Shown one piece after another: positions 23,769 to 35,899 of a stretch of DNA of 64,000 nucleotides. This stretch comes from Gnetum montanum. Taxonomy: Eukaryota; Streptophyta; Gnetopsida; Gnetales; Gnetaceae. The stretch spans positions 842,363 to 906,362 of the forward strand of contig MNCI01035621.1 in NCBI GenBank assembly GCA_015680685.1. Direction: 5' to 3'. Positions within the stretch are counted from its first letter, which is position 1; each line of letters starts with the position of its first letter. The notes beneath the pieces were generated by a model. It saw only the letters and a program-made list of their open reading frames with translations. It was not told the origin of the DNA and searched no databases. The translations under genes were made by a program, and so were the position numbers.

Positions 23769-26700
23769 ATGTTGAAGAAGAAGGCTCCCACTAGGAATCC
23801 TACATTGGAGTAAGTAGATGTAGCTACCCAAGTATTATCATGTCTTCCTATTCCAAGGATTGAAGAAGGCTCCACCATTGTTTTCCCTAGGTACACATTC
23901 TCACCAATTTTTATCATCTGTTCCATGTATTTCATTTCTTAAATCTAGGCTTGTATATTCATTATTTTGACATTTTTTAAACCTTCTATCATAGATATAG
24001 GCCATTTTTATTCATTTTTAGTGTTACGTGGGCTTTGGACTTAGGTTATGTTGAAGTTTAAATGACAATTCTATGTTTTCCATGGGGTTTCTACTATTTT
24101 CAATAAAAAAAGCAATGCTAATTTTGAATTTGTTTTTGAGAAAATGGCTAGGTTTTTAATCTTTTAAAGGTTTTAGGATTAATATCTACTATTTTTTAGT
24201 TATAAATATTTTGAACCACTTGATTCTTCCCTACGAATAATTTTCTATGACTATTTCTATTAGGCTACATTAAGTGGGTTTTCCATTTTTGGCCGTTTTT
24301 GGTCTAAGTTGTGTATTGTTTCTTTCATAAATGAATATGAAATTTTAAAATTTCTGAAATGGATTTGTATTTATATTTCAAGGGTTATAATAAATTTTTA
24401 ACCTTTTAATTTGGAAAAATGGTTTGTTTTTTATGGTTGTTTCCATGAGCTCATGCAAAAATTGATTTTTAGTATGATGGCCACGATCAGGTCATTGTGT
24501 AATTTTTTCTAAAATTTTAATACATTTTATGATTTATTATTATGAGGTTATAGTTCATGGTTTTACAATTCCAATGGCTATGGGACCATCTAAAGTGGAT
24601 AAATGGTTAATTTTCTATGGACGTTTTCATATAGTTGTGCAAAATCATGGTTTTACAGTTGTTATGCATTTACCCTTGTGAAGATGGGCAACATTGAGAC
24701 TTTGTAAAATTTTTCCCATCAATGTCCCATGATCTTGATGATTTTTTCGGGTGTTGGGAAGGGGCTGAAAGTGGTCTAGATCAAATTAATTTTTTTTTTA
24801 ATATTTTTTATAAGAGATTTTCTATGGCCATTCTTGTCCAGTTACAAAGGCTAAAACTGGTTGCTATAGTAGTTGTAATTTTATCTTGTTTATTATTTTG
24901 TAATTTTTGTTTAATTATAGTTTTTCATTTTAGACTTTAGTTTGCATGGCTATAATGGTTATGTGTTGGATGTTAAAGGGCCTTCTTGAAGCCCATCTTG
25001 GTGGTTATAGAGATGGTGGGGTTTCTCTGCTACATCCATCTCCTAGGATCCAACACTCCAACTCTTGATATGAAGTGGAGACACCATGGAATATGGTTTA
25101 GGCCAAGGAACAAGGCATCCTTTTCCCATCTACTCCAAAATTATAGTGTGATTTTTTTGTCATACTTGGACTTTGAAACATCAACATCAATAGTGAAAAC
25201 CCTTCTTCCTGGTTCATCTAGCCTAATCATCAAGTTCTTAATTGATGAACCTAATGTTCTTGTGGAGGAAAATATCAATGATGATACAACTGCCATGGGC
25301 ACTTAAAAATTGTCTAAAATTTAGAAGATTCTTGAGTTTAACTAGTACAACATGGACAACACTTTTATTGTTGGCCATTATTTCCATACATGGTTCCAAA
25401 ACTCTCCAAGTACCATCTATCACATAGAGGAATAAGTAAGATTATTATCTTTGGTTCATGGTTATTTTCTTTCATTATGTGCTTAAGTTACAATGTTTTC
25501 TTATTGTTTCACTTGCCTACAAGTTCAAGATGGATGAGTGAGGCTTAATCAAATATGATAACCTCCTACTCCTAGCCCACACAACTTTAGAGGTGTATAC
25601 CAAAAGCCCAAGTGTGAGGCTTATGGTAGTGGAGAAATTAGAGGTTGACTTTGAAGAAAGAATCAAATGCCACCTTATGGCTTATAAGATATGTCTAGAA
25701 AATGGGATGATAGATGGTGGGTAAACCCATATCTTAATGACATAGAAGTAAACCCATCTCCTAGAGCTCCTACAATGCCTACGTCATATAGGTGAAGTGA
25801 GTGTTTTTGTTTATTGATTTTGGATTATTTCTATGCTAACATTTTTTTCCAGTTATGAAATTATTAAGTTATTTTGGTTTTGGTTATTTAGGTAGTTACA
25901 TTGATTTTCTTTTAGTTTGGCTATGCCTATTGTATTTTTTTTACATGGTGTACCTATTTTAAGGCTAGTAGGCTCTCTTTTGTTATGTTGCAGTAGTCAG
26001 TTCATTAGTTGAAGTTATAGTTATCACTTTAGGCTATATAGAGGGGACCTTGATCCTCAAGTTTAGTGAGGTGAAAGTTGTGTAGAGCTAATTGTTACAC
26101 CAAGCATTTGATGCTATCCATGTGAGGATCATTCATGCAGGCTTGCTTGACATCTTTATGGCCCCAAGCCTAAGCATTTCCACTACAAAGATGTTGAACA
26201 TCCTTGACTATTTTAGCCAAGGAGTCAAGAGGTTTATCATCTATGTTCATGGTGTGACCATCATCTTGGACATTAATGCCTCCACCTTCAGTGACCTCTT
26301 TGGTATCCCGAATGATGGTATACCAATTGCCACCAAAGTAGGGAGGGAGGTGGAGCATTGGGAGAGAGTGGAGGAGTGGCTAAACACTCACTGTGGTAGT
26401 AAGGGATTCTTTATAAGCTAGTTCTAGGATCCAGATGCTAGAGAGATGTATCCCTTATTCCAATCCTATGCATATCCTAAGTTGCTATCATAGGGAAAGG
26501 TTCTACACATGGAGCAAGCTTGGGGCATGAAGTAGGTACTCACTGAGGATGCTCAATTCAACTAGGCTACCAATTTGACTTCTAGGCTATAGTTGAAAGT
26601 CACAAAACTTAGAGAAAATCTCAAGATGAACTATCATGTGCATTTCACACTTTTTGCAAGTTATCTAGAAAGATTCACTAATTTCCTTCTGTTAGGGAAG

Positions 26701-28799
26701 GATGGATGATGGGTTCCTCAAGACCCATACGAATTCACTAGGCCTTGAATAAGGCATCTTGCTACCACCACATGTGCCTAGGATTCACCCAATGGTATGG
26801 ATGAATCACTACCCATCACCACTAAGGGGATTAGCAATAGGCATTGTGCATCCCCTGAAAGCATAGGGATGGAGCCTCTTGTAGTGCTAGGTAACATTAA
26901 GAGGATCCAAGCATTGTGCTCTAAGGCTGATGAGATAGCCAAGGAAAAGCTTAAGAGACCCTTGGTGGATGAAATAATGTCAATGATCAAGAAGCCCACA
27001 AAGAAGAAGAATTTGACCATTAAGCTTAGAGAGGTGCAACATGATGATAGAGGTATGTTCTATTTTGGTTTTTTGTTTTTTTAATCTATTTCAAAGTTAT
27101 GGTTTTAAGTTGGATTAATGTTTTCTCCTAGAAAAAATATGCTAAGTTTTTCTATGTTTTATAATTTTTGTTCTTGCAGGTAAGCAATTGGAGTAAGAAG
27201 TCATGGTAGTAGTAGTAGTGGGTAAGGAGTAGTGAAGGCATTAGGAACATGAGGAATGGCAACGTTGAGAAGAGGAAATATTGAAACATTATGAGAATGA
27301 AGTGTTACATCAATAGGAGAATGAGGGTTTACCCCCTCCTCCCATAGACCACTTTGATGCCTTGCTTGATGATGAACAACTATATAAGCTTCCTACTATC
27401 TCATCAAAGGGTCCACTAGGTATTTATGATTTTTAGTTTTATGCATTATTATTGTTTTTCATTAGTTCATGTCTGATATTGGCTATATTTGTTGATTGTT
27501 TATTATACTTATTGTAGCCTAAGAACCCCAAGTTAAATCTTCCACTTCCATATTCTACATGAAACCATGGGTGAATACCCTAGATAAGTTTGAATTTTTG
27601 TAGGGTGTAGCTAAAGACATGGTTGATTAGTTGTAGTAGATAACCCCTAAAGTTGGTAACAGTTCTAACTTATTTTACCTTTATTGTTTATGTGTTTTTA
27701 GTTTTCATATGGTTTTCTATGATTATGAAGTCTTTATCATCTTTTTGTTTTTTAATCATTTACTAGTTTTATTTCTCAGATATTCTATTATGCTTGTTAT
27801 AGTGCCTAAACTGAGATGGGATCTTGATTAACTAGTGGAAGTTGGTGCATTGTCTCATTTACCTTCCAATGTAGAGAATGTCCCATGAAAAATATCCAAG
27901 GGTACCATTGGATGTTCACTCTTATGTGCTAAGTCTTTATGGGGATGCATGCGTTGCAACAAGTTCCTATGGGAACAAGTTGCAGCATTGAGGAGGGAGA
28001 ACCAAAGGTTAATGGAGGAGTTCAAAGAGGTCAAGGATCATAAAGACTTCATAGACGCCCAAGTGTCCAACCAAGACTCCTTGCGCACCAAGGAGATAAC
28101 TTGGACTGGCTACTGGAATGTGATCCATGACAAGGTTGCCCTTGCTAGAGAGGTGGTAGAATAAAAGTGTCAAATTAATCTCATAAATCACAAGGCTAGT
28201 GAGTGGAAGGATTACTGTGCTTGTGGTCCTTGAGTGGGATTGCACACAAAAGGACCACAAGAATGTACAAGGTTGAGCAAGATGCCTACCTCAAATAGCT
28301 ACTAGAAGAGTGTACAAAGTGATGGTGACTAGAGTTATTCATGATGGACATTAACATGGAGGATACTTATAAGATGTTTATGAAGAGTGTGGTTGTAGCC
28401 AACTCCCCCACTCATCAAATGATTACTTACTTAAAGGAGGAAACTACCATCATGTTTTTGCATTAACCACCTACATTAAGTGACATTGATAGGACTAATA
28501 TCCTCACAGGTATTAGTTTTGAGGACATAGAGTAGGCTAACATGTTTGAAGATCAACTTCTCAACCATCTAGAGGTTGGTCTTAAGAACTTCCCAGAAGA
28601 ACATGTGGCCCAAAAACCATCTCAAGTTTGCTTATTTTAGCTTTGTTTTTATTACATTTTATTTTTTCTTAAGTTATTTATATTGATTTGATGTGTTTTG
28701 ATTACTAATATATTTTGTGCTATCATGTTATAGGCACTAGAAGATATTGGCAACCCTAGTGGCAAAGATGGAGATGATCTTCCACCAGATGTTTCTTAG
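23769..28799 (+). pseudogene. Multi-exon antisense gene in the G1 spacer (aORF-G1)
   Basis: This lies on the strand opposite to G1 gag-pol. Proposed exons: 23769-23890 (MLKKKAPTRNPTLE), about 24986-25435, 25530-25791, 25994-27052, 27180-27419, 27518-27655, 27803-28625 and 28734-28799 (ends DDLPPDVS*). Introns have GT-AG ends, such as GTATGT...TTCTTGCAG at 27053-27179. The G2 copy aligns to the exons from the one ending at 25435 through 27180-27419, at the same junctions. Features: a conserved middle domain (see next entry), a Gln/Glu-rich segment, a probable coiled coil (EQVAALRRENQRLMEEFKEV) and an acidic tail. I do not recognise the protein. The middle domain loosely recalls the plant mobile domain and other plant transposon-associated domains. 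Stops, mainly at Gln positions, and one shift near 28190-28330 make it a pseudogene. The first exon is the least sure. Confidence 0.7.
25994..27052 (+). pseudogene. Conserved core exon of aORF-G1
   Basis: The longest exon of the antisense gene. Visible blocks: IVITLGYIEGTLILKFSEVK, LLDIFMAPSLSISTTKMLNI, FIIYVHGVTIILDINAST with FSDLFGIPNDGIPI, VEEWL, MYPLFQSYAYPKLLS, GKVLHMEQAWGMK, NYHVHFTLFASYLERFTNFL and KPLVDEIMSMIKK-like basic sequence near the end. The block 'HGV.I.LDI...TFSDLFGIP.DG' matches G2 'HSMQVVFEITNSLFLDLFNV, PSNGLP'. The pattern of a short beta strand, then a helix ending in L.GIP.G, is seen in several plant transposon-associated domains. No catalytic motif is visible. Acceptor TATGTTGCAG ends at 25993; donor GGTATGT follows 27052. 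Confidence 0.75.
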
Positions 28800-29498
28800 T
28801 TCCATTAGTTACCTTTCAATTTTAGTTGTTTTGGTTTCATTTTGATGATGATGTATGGATAGTGCTAGTCAAAATAGTTTATTGTTTGAAAATTTATTAT
28901 TTGGACATTTTTGCAACATTATGTGGCTATGGTTATGATGTTGTAGATGTCTTAATTATAATTATAATTTTAAGTTTTAGTTTTAATTCTTGTTATAATG
29001 TTCTAGCATCTTAAAGTTTCTCATGTTATAGTTCTACCTTGTAATCTATGTTTTGAGGCTACATTGGCTAAACTTGGTTATAATGTGATAAAGGATTTAA
29101 AAACAGCTAGAAAATAAGGCTATAAATTAGGGCAAAATTGAGTTGTAAGGTTGTTTGCTAGTTTTAGACCATGGCAGGCTATGTAGCATTTGCTAATTTT
29201 AGGCCATAGTAGGCCATATGATATGTAAAAGAAAACATATATTTTTTTTGTTGTTTTGTGTTTTAAAATTTTTATAGATTTTTTAGCTTTAAAGGTTTTT
29301 ATGAGGTTTTTGTCTTTTGAGAAAAGATAAAAGAAAAAAAAATCTTTAAAAGTTAAAGCATGTAAAACTAAAGTAAACTTTAAACTATAAGAAACTTTAA
29401 ATTTAATGTAAGGAAAAACAAGATAACAAGAATAAGTAAAGTAAAAACTAGATTATCAAGCTATAGGTATATCTAGTTATAGGGTTATAAGTGCATAG
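28800..29498. other. G1 spacer left of the G2 insertion, with border units
   Basis: Non-coding. At 29160-29225 lie CTAGTTTTAGACCATGGCAGG and CTAATTTTAGGCCATAGTAGG, border-array units matching the large array between protease and antisense gene in G2. A/T-rich to 29498. Confidence 0.6.
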
Positions 29499-29503
29499 GG
29501 TAT
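29499..29503. repeat. G2 target-site duplication, left (GGTAT)
   Basis: GGTAT directly before the G2 5' LTR, repeated exactly at 48195-48199 after the 3' LTR. It proves one insertion event and sets both element ends. Confidence 0.9.
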
Positions 29504-31520
29504 TGAAACACCATCAATTTTGGGCTCTCGTGACTTGGCATTAGATTTGTTCAAGCATTGAGACCTAGGAAAAATTTTTGCAAGTGTGGTGTCATGCTGG
29601 GCTGCACAGACATCATGGAACCCTAGAAGTCGTAACATCTACAAAGCATTTTTTGAGCTTATCTGCTACACTCTTTAGCATAGCTATCATAGCACCCATG
29701 TTCAAGGAAAGTTTTCACAAAAGGGACACTGAGGGTGGACTAAAAAATTCAGCAAATTTTCTATCTTTTACGCCATCAGGTTTTTTATGCTCTGTAGCTT
29801 GACAAGCTTGACACATGTCTTGGTTGCCAATCCACCCTGATGCCAGGCTAGGAGTTGTCAAAAGTGTTCAAGATGGACAAAATACTTCAGTAAATATTCT
29901 ATGTTTAGACCTATTACACTTTTCTACGCTACACAGCATAGACAACGTAGTAGGCCATGTGGGGCTAAAATTTTTTTGAGTGTTGGACCAGACATAGAAC
30001 GTGCATTTGGCAAGTCTTCGACCTCCAAGACTGCCTATCCTACTTCGTCCTTAGAGCATGATGAATGTCCCATGACAAAGCATGATGAGTTAGGTTAAAA
30101 TTTGTTCGAAATGAGATGTTACGCTGTGCTACACTATGCAGTGTAGCATAGTATAGTAGAGGTGCCAATGCCAAAAGTTGCCTAGAATAAAACTAGGAGA
30201 TATCAGGCTCTCTCAACATGAAAGATGTACTTGCTAGTTGCTGAAGTTACTTGCCTTGCTAAATCCCAAAGTGATGTCTACAGTTTTTTAACAAAAGTCA
30301 TGGAAAATGAGTGCTACACTTTGCTACATTCTATAGCGTAGACAACATAGTAGGCCAAAACTACAAAATTTTCTAAGTGTTCATGCCACATTTTGTTATG
30401 CTAGGCACCATAGACAACTTAGAGCTTGGAAAAATTTTCTAAATGCCTTCCAAAAGTGTTCAAAGCTCACCATCAACCTTCATTACTGCTCTAGCATCTC
30501 TCTGGTAGCCAAAGTTAGCAATTTGTTTTGTTTTTGCACTCCCTGTTGGTCCCCAAAATTGTCCCTATGCTTGACCCTACACGAAAGAGGAGGGAAGACG
30601 TAGTCCTAGAGCATATGCTCCAATTTGTATTTGTTCTAGGCATTCTACAAAAACAAGCTATTCTTTCAAGTCTTGGCACATGTAGTTTGGGCAATATGGT
30701 CATAGTTTGGCAAATTTTCAATCCTTGTTCTTATCCCACCGAGTATAGCACCATAGCATTGCACATCAGCGTAACACATCCATGTTCGTGCTATGTGGGG
30801 CCTAGGACACATGGCATCCAAACCATGCCTCCCCACCAACCCTGGCTCTATAAACACCTCAATAATCAATAGTCTAAGGGTTGGATTTTTCAGTTGGCTT
30901 GGTAGAAGATTGGTAAGCAAAACGTTGATGAGCGGCAAATCTCAGTATTAGAGTCTTCTAAATCTTTGTTCCACTCCTACACCTGAACGTGATACCTACA
31001 CATGCATAGTATAGCAATTCTTAGTCCAGAAAGCATCAACCCCTTCGTGTCTATTAACACCACATCTACAGCACTCTAGAGAGTGTGACCATATTGTCTT
31101 GCTGCTCAGCTATTTCTATCCATGCTGCACGCCAATTATATACATCATTCAATCAAAATTCATGTCCCCCAACCTTGGGGTGGTGCATTTCTTTACTTGC
31201 ACTCTCATTTCATTTTTTTTCTATAGTATTTAAAATGTTAGCATATCTATTTCTTTCTATTGTCATATGCATGTACATTCATATTCTCTCACTATTATGC
31301 ATATTGCATTCCTACTTATTCCAACTCCTATGTGTGATGCTCTAAAATCGTTATTTGCAAACTGTTATTGGACACCATGTAAGTCCGTGACTGATTGACT
31401 AGACCATTCAGGGCACCCTATTTCCATCCTTTCTAGCATGGCCCTCTAGTGGATCCAGGGTTAGGCTTTGTGCTTGATAACCTCTTGGTGTTCTAGCCAC
31501 TTACGTTTTTAGACACTACA
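29504..31520 (+). repeat. G2 5' LTR
   Basis: Starts TGAAACACCATCAATTTTGG and ends AGACACTACA; pairs with 46217-48194. It contains several near-palindromic words around CTACGCTACACAGCATAG (29921-29945, 30120-30150, 30315-30350), relatives of those in the G1 palindrome field. About 40 bp near 31375-31410 are missing from the 3' LTR, which explains most of the length difference. Confidence 0.9.
30848..30855 (+). promoter_or_regulatory. Candidate TATA box of G2
   Basis: CTATAAAC about 1.35 kb into the LTR, in a locally GC-richer stretch. The 3' LTR reads CTCTAAATAC at the same place, so only this copy keeps it. Confidence 0.45.
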
Positions 31521-31543
31521 GTTTTTGGTGCTAGAAGGAGGGC
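31521..31543 (+). other. G2 primer-binding site region
   Basis: Directly after the LTR: GTTTTTGGTGCTAGAAGGAG then GGCC. G1 has GTTTTCTGACACTTGAAGGAG then GGCC at the same place. The form (T)TTGGTGC... resembles the TTTGGCGCC-type sites of plant Gypsy elements and is not the tRNA-Met site used by C1. Which tRNA is complementary I cannot say. Confidence 0.65.
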
Positions 31544-31969
31544 CTAAACCTTCGTGTCCTTTCTATGCATCATGGGTAGTCTCACATGCCTTCTGTACCT
31601 CCTTGCTAGCATAAATGTAACACCCTTGTGGACCTACTATGATAGTAGTTGGATCACAGGCCAACGCAGAGGTTGTTTACATCTTGGTTAGTACAATTGG
31701 ATTCCAGTTGACTATTCCCATAGAACCCCATAGGATAAAAGGCCCAAATGGTGTATTGCATTAAACTCTTTTTGTTCCATGTAGTGTGACATGTATAGTG
31801 TAGCAAGTATAGCATAACTCTGTCAGTGTGATAGTCCCACCTAGCATAGTGAGCGTAGCAACGTAAATGACTATTTTTCCAACATTTTCCGACTTTACCA
31901 TTTTTGGCTTACTTTCTGTGTAGCTTACCTATTGCTCTACTTCTTACGTCCTTTTTGATACAATAAAAA
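31544..31969 (+). other. G2 leader
   Basis: About 430 bp before gag. It contains GTGTAGCAAGTATAGCATAA and AGCATAGTGAGCGTAGC, again the GCATAG word family. No gene. Confidence 0.5.
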
Positions 31970-34320
31970 ATGAACCCACCTAGCACCTTAGTCACCACCT
32001 TGAGTTTGGGGATAGCCCATCCCTTGCAACATGTGACAGATCCTAAACAACCACCTAGCCTAGTGTGGATACCACAATAATCTCTTTGACTGCAACATCA
32101 ATCTCCCAAGCGCACGACTCATGATGAAGAGCAATATAACTTATTATGTGCAAGAATCCAAGTAGTCCTACCACTAGACTATCAAGAATTTGAAGAAAAG
32201 CGTAACTTTGAAATTATTCATTGGAATGGGAGGGAGTTCCTTCCTACTCCTGAGGCCATTATACCACTCACTAAAACGTTTCAATGGATATTAAATCAAC
32301 ATATTTGGTTGAGTGGGTCAAAAGATCAAGACATGGTGTCTCACTATGAGTAACCCCTTGAAAATGGGCAAGAGAAATTTGAGTCCCATTCTAAAACTGG
32401 TGGCCCACTTTACACCACAACTTCACAAATGGCTTATGTGTTATATCCACACTAGTTACAGTCCTTTGCCTCTTTGGTGACAACAACGATGCTTTTATAG
32501 CCCAAACCTTCCTTGGTGGTGGGTAGCCACAAAATGTTATCAACATAGCAACATGTAGGATCTTCAGCTTTATTCCCCTTTATCATTCCTTTACAATCCA
32601 TTCAAGTTGCGCAGCCAACATTTTTAATGCCTATGCTACCATATGTACATACCATGCCTACACTGCAACTGCATATAAGCCCTATTTCGATGGCCTTTTC
32701 TATGCTAATTCCACCATCAGTAATAGCCCCAACCTCAACTACATGATGGCTAGTGATGTCCTTTCCTACCATCCAAATGCCTTAGGTGCTACAGTATGTG
32801 CAACCTCAAACATATTAAGCCTCACATATGGTGCAACCAACCATGAGGCTATGGACTGCTCCGACAATGGGGTAGGCAATAATTCCCACAGCACCACTAA
32901 TGGTTGTTGCTCCAGCAACACCACCCATAGGATTGTGGGCTACACAAACAACACCACCAATGGGAGTGGCTTCGATAGCACCCCCAATGGGAGCAACGAC
33001 TGCACCAAAAGCACCACCAATGATTCTTACACCAATAGTACCACCATCAATCCAACTCATGCAAACTTCTATAGCATCCCTAGGTCTAGACCAAGCCTTT
33101 CATCTCATTTAGACCCTCACTGATGAAGTTAAGTAGCTTAAAGCCACCAGCTCCTAAATAGTCCAAGTAATGGATTTTTATCATGATGACCCAATTAGCC
33201 TAGTTGTTCCTTTGCTTACAATGCCTCTTGGGGTACAACACCACTAGTTCAAAAAATATAATGGAGAGGGTGATCCAAATGCCTATCTATTTAATTTTAG
33301 ATGCAAGTCCTTATTACTACAATTATGGCATGCAATCATTTGTGTTTTTGCCATGTCCTTGACTAGCAAAGCTTTGGACTGGTATCACATGCTTCCTTGT
33401 GCATATATTTCAATGTTAGAAGAATTGTTAAGTTATTTTGTCACTCACTTCAAGTATAACTTGAAGCTAGAGGTCACATTCGATTAGTTTATGAATGTCA
33501 AATATGAACTGTTAGAATTTTTCTAGAAATTCATACTGCACTGGAGCGCTACCTTAAATGAAATTCATAAACCAATTGTGGAAGCCCATTTACTTGCTAT
33601 TTTCAAGGGCATTGTGAATAACTTTATTAAGTCTAGGCTATATTATTTAGTGCCACACTCTCTTAGCTAGCCTTTTGCACAAACAAAAAGTATGCAAGAT
33701 TAACAGAAGCTAGTAAAGACACAACCTATGTAGCTTACAAAAATTCACATGTGACGAAAGAAAAGTAAAAGGTCAAGGCCACGACAACCACTGTGGCTAC
33801 TGTAGCTAATGAAACTAAGCCAAATAAAAACAAGTAGGTAACCAAACTTCTTAGGGCCTCTACCACTACCACTAAAATGCCAAGATCTAACACTGTGGGA
33901 GCTAACCAACCTCCAACGTCAACGGCCATGACACAAACCTTGCCAAGGCCAAATTTTGAGCTTAAGGATCATTCTAAATACACCTCATTGCCAACTAAGC
34001 TATTGAAGCTATCTGATCAACTGTTGAATGTTGGGCATATTCAATTTAAGAAAATGTCAGAGGAGGCCCATAAGCATTATGAGAGGTATTGTGAAATCCT
34101 TCAAGACCCCTCTATAGCCATGCCTAATGAGTCTCTTATGCCTAAAAAGTTTAAGCTCAAATGATTCTATAACTATCACCAGTTATGCAGTCATGACACC
34201 GACTATTGCCTAGCATTGAAAGATGATATCCAATGTATGATTGATCAAAGTAAACTTATTCTTGATGAAACTAGTCCTATCTGGCCAGAAAACCATTCAA
34301 TGAATGTCTAAAAAGACACA
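31970..34320 (+). pseudogene. Gag of G2
   Basis: The chosen start is the ATG at 31970, whose frame (MNPPSTLVTTLS) runs on to EEQYNLLCARIQVVLPLDY and REFLPTPEAIIPLTKTF. G1 has the parallel YNYVCAKI and YIPFPYDHITLIY. A Pro/Ala/Thr-rich, repetitive middle (to about 33060) leads to the capsid: YNGEGDPNAYLFNFRCKSLL, SKALDWYHMLP, FVTHFKYNLKLEVTF and EAHLLAIFKGIVNNFI. A nucleocapsid-like end at 34165-34230 (YHQLCSHDTDYCLALKDDIQ) fits the H...GHDTE.C..LK..I motif of Tat and Athila gag, with the first Cys lost. Gag coats element RNA in cytoplasmic particles. At least five stops. Confidence 0.8.
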
Positions 34321-35140
34321 TTGAACAATAATTATATAAGCTACACTATTAGTGTTGATGATAGTATAGAATCTACACATAAGCCATTTGTGGTCCATGC
34401 ACCATCCTAGGGTACTGTGACTTTAGCGACACCTAGGCCACAATCTCCTTTTGTCCTTAAGATACTACTGTAGGGGCCTATCACACCTTTCATAATTAAG
34501 GCCTCTCAATGCATTGTTGCAACAATGCATATGCCTTTTGTTGTAAGGGTACCACAGAATACAAACTTACTCCCTACCTAGGATCCAGTGGTTGTAACTA
34601 CGTCACAAGCTTGTCACCTAAGAAAATGTGATGAGTGCCTAGTGGATAAGATGACTAGAGAATGCACTACGCTAGATGCTCCTAAGTCCATCCCTTTATT
34701 GGTCATTCTCATGGCCTCAAAATTTAAAGATAAAATAGAAATGCATTCACAACGAGCAACTACTAAGTTTTAAAATCTTGTCGCTCAACTAAAAGTGAAG
34801 GCCCCTTCTCTTTAAGGAATTCGTCTCTTAGGGTACATGGAGGAAGTAAAAACTACAAAACTATCAAGCATTGGGCAAGACTTTCTAGACAGCCTTACAC
34901 AAGTTAAACAAGCTTTAAAATATAAAAATACAACATTAATCTTGTACAATTTAATAATGACCTCTGTAGTGCACTGTGAAGCCTTGATCTACATGTTATC
35001 ATCTATACCTATTAAAGAAGACATGCCCCCTGAGGAAACAACCATTCATGCTATTATGCTTCCATCTATATGTAAAGAAACATAGGAAACCCACTTGAAT
35101 TTTCATGATGAAGCTATTAAAGATAATTCCAAAAAGAGTT
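34321..35140 (+). pseudogene. Gag-protease linker of G2
   Basis: One frame with few stops (34588-34773 and 34837-35085 are its longest open parts), reading CHLRKCDECLVDKMTREC, GQDFLDSLTQVKQALKYKNT and EALIYMLSSIPIKEDMP. It is hydrophilic, with no catalytic motif. It joins the gag end to the protease and matches the linker of G1 in place. Confidence 0.55.
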
Positions 35141-35520
35141 AAGTAATCACTACCCCTATGTTCATAACGATTTAGGTAGGTCAATACAAGATTCATAGGG
35201 TTCACATTGATAACGAAGCCACAACCAATGTGATTCCATTCCCTATTGTTGACAAGCTAGACCTAGTAGATCAAATCAAGCCCATAACAACTTATTGTCT
35301 AAAGTATTTCAATGGGAGATGCATTATGGTCAAGGGGACCATCAATAAAAACTTTGTAGTAGGGGATTAGTTCCCCCTAGTGAAAAATTCATTATGGTGG
35401 AAGAGATGCCAAGGTTCAATTTGATCTTGAGAAGATCTTGGTTAGCCTAGCTAAGGGCTATCTCTTCGCCAATACACCAAGAGATCCATTTGCCCTATGC
35501 AAGTAGAGAAGTGGTGATCT
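35141..35520 (+). pseudogene. Aspartic protease of G2
   Basis: HRVHIDNEATTNVIPFPIVD, then KLDLVDQI and NGRCIMVKGTINKNFVVGD. G1 has YI*DDGVTTNVIPYTIVENL in the same place, and plant Gypsy proteases read VLVDNGSS.NVL. The catalytic Asp is present, but DNG/DTG reads DNE here, so activity is lost. It would cut the Gag-Pol precursor. Past about 35400 the frame shifts. Confidence 0.7.
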
Positions 35521-35899
35521 TCAATGATTATGTAGCCCCTTAGGCTATAAACAACATATAAATGGAACAAGGGTCAAAGATTGAAATCTCTGAAGGCATG
35601 TCACCTGTCCATGTTGAAACCCAATGTTGCCCCACCAATAAGCTTGAAAAAGCTGATAACCTGCACAAACAAACTATATGGACATAGTTTCCTTTCTCAA
35701 TAGCTGATGATAACTTAGAGGAATATCACTTTAAATCCTCTAGGCCATATGCCTTGCCTAACCCACATTAGGTTAGGAAACAGTTACACGATTAGGGCAT
35801 GGCCCTACTTTACTTCTCTGATTCTTTTGTTCTTAATACTATTGTTTGTATAAGCTTCAATTTTGCATTGTGTTTACCTTTTGTGTTAGTTATATTAGC
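35521..35899 (+). other. Spacer start after G2 protease
   Basis: About 380 bp with no clear frame. By comparison with G1 48.2-48.5 kb it includes the decayed end of the protease region. It precedes the large border array. Confidence 0.4.

Noticed and set aside
23769-28799. Host gene with introns captured by the element
   Set aside because: A homologous gene in the same position and orientation in G2 shows it belongs to the element family, although an ancient host origin remains possible.
29578-30938. Several frames of 65-114 residues on both strands
   Set aside because: All lie within the G2 5' LTR and have broken equivalents in the 3' LTR.
32743-33123. Asn/Thr/Ser-rich plus-strand frame and its minus-strand partner at 32815-33060
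   Set aside because: Both overlap the Pro/Ala-rich gag middle (frame of 32900-33112), which connects to the capsid motifs downstream and has a G1 counterpart.
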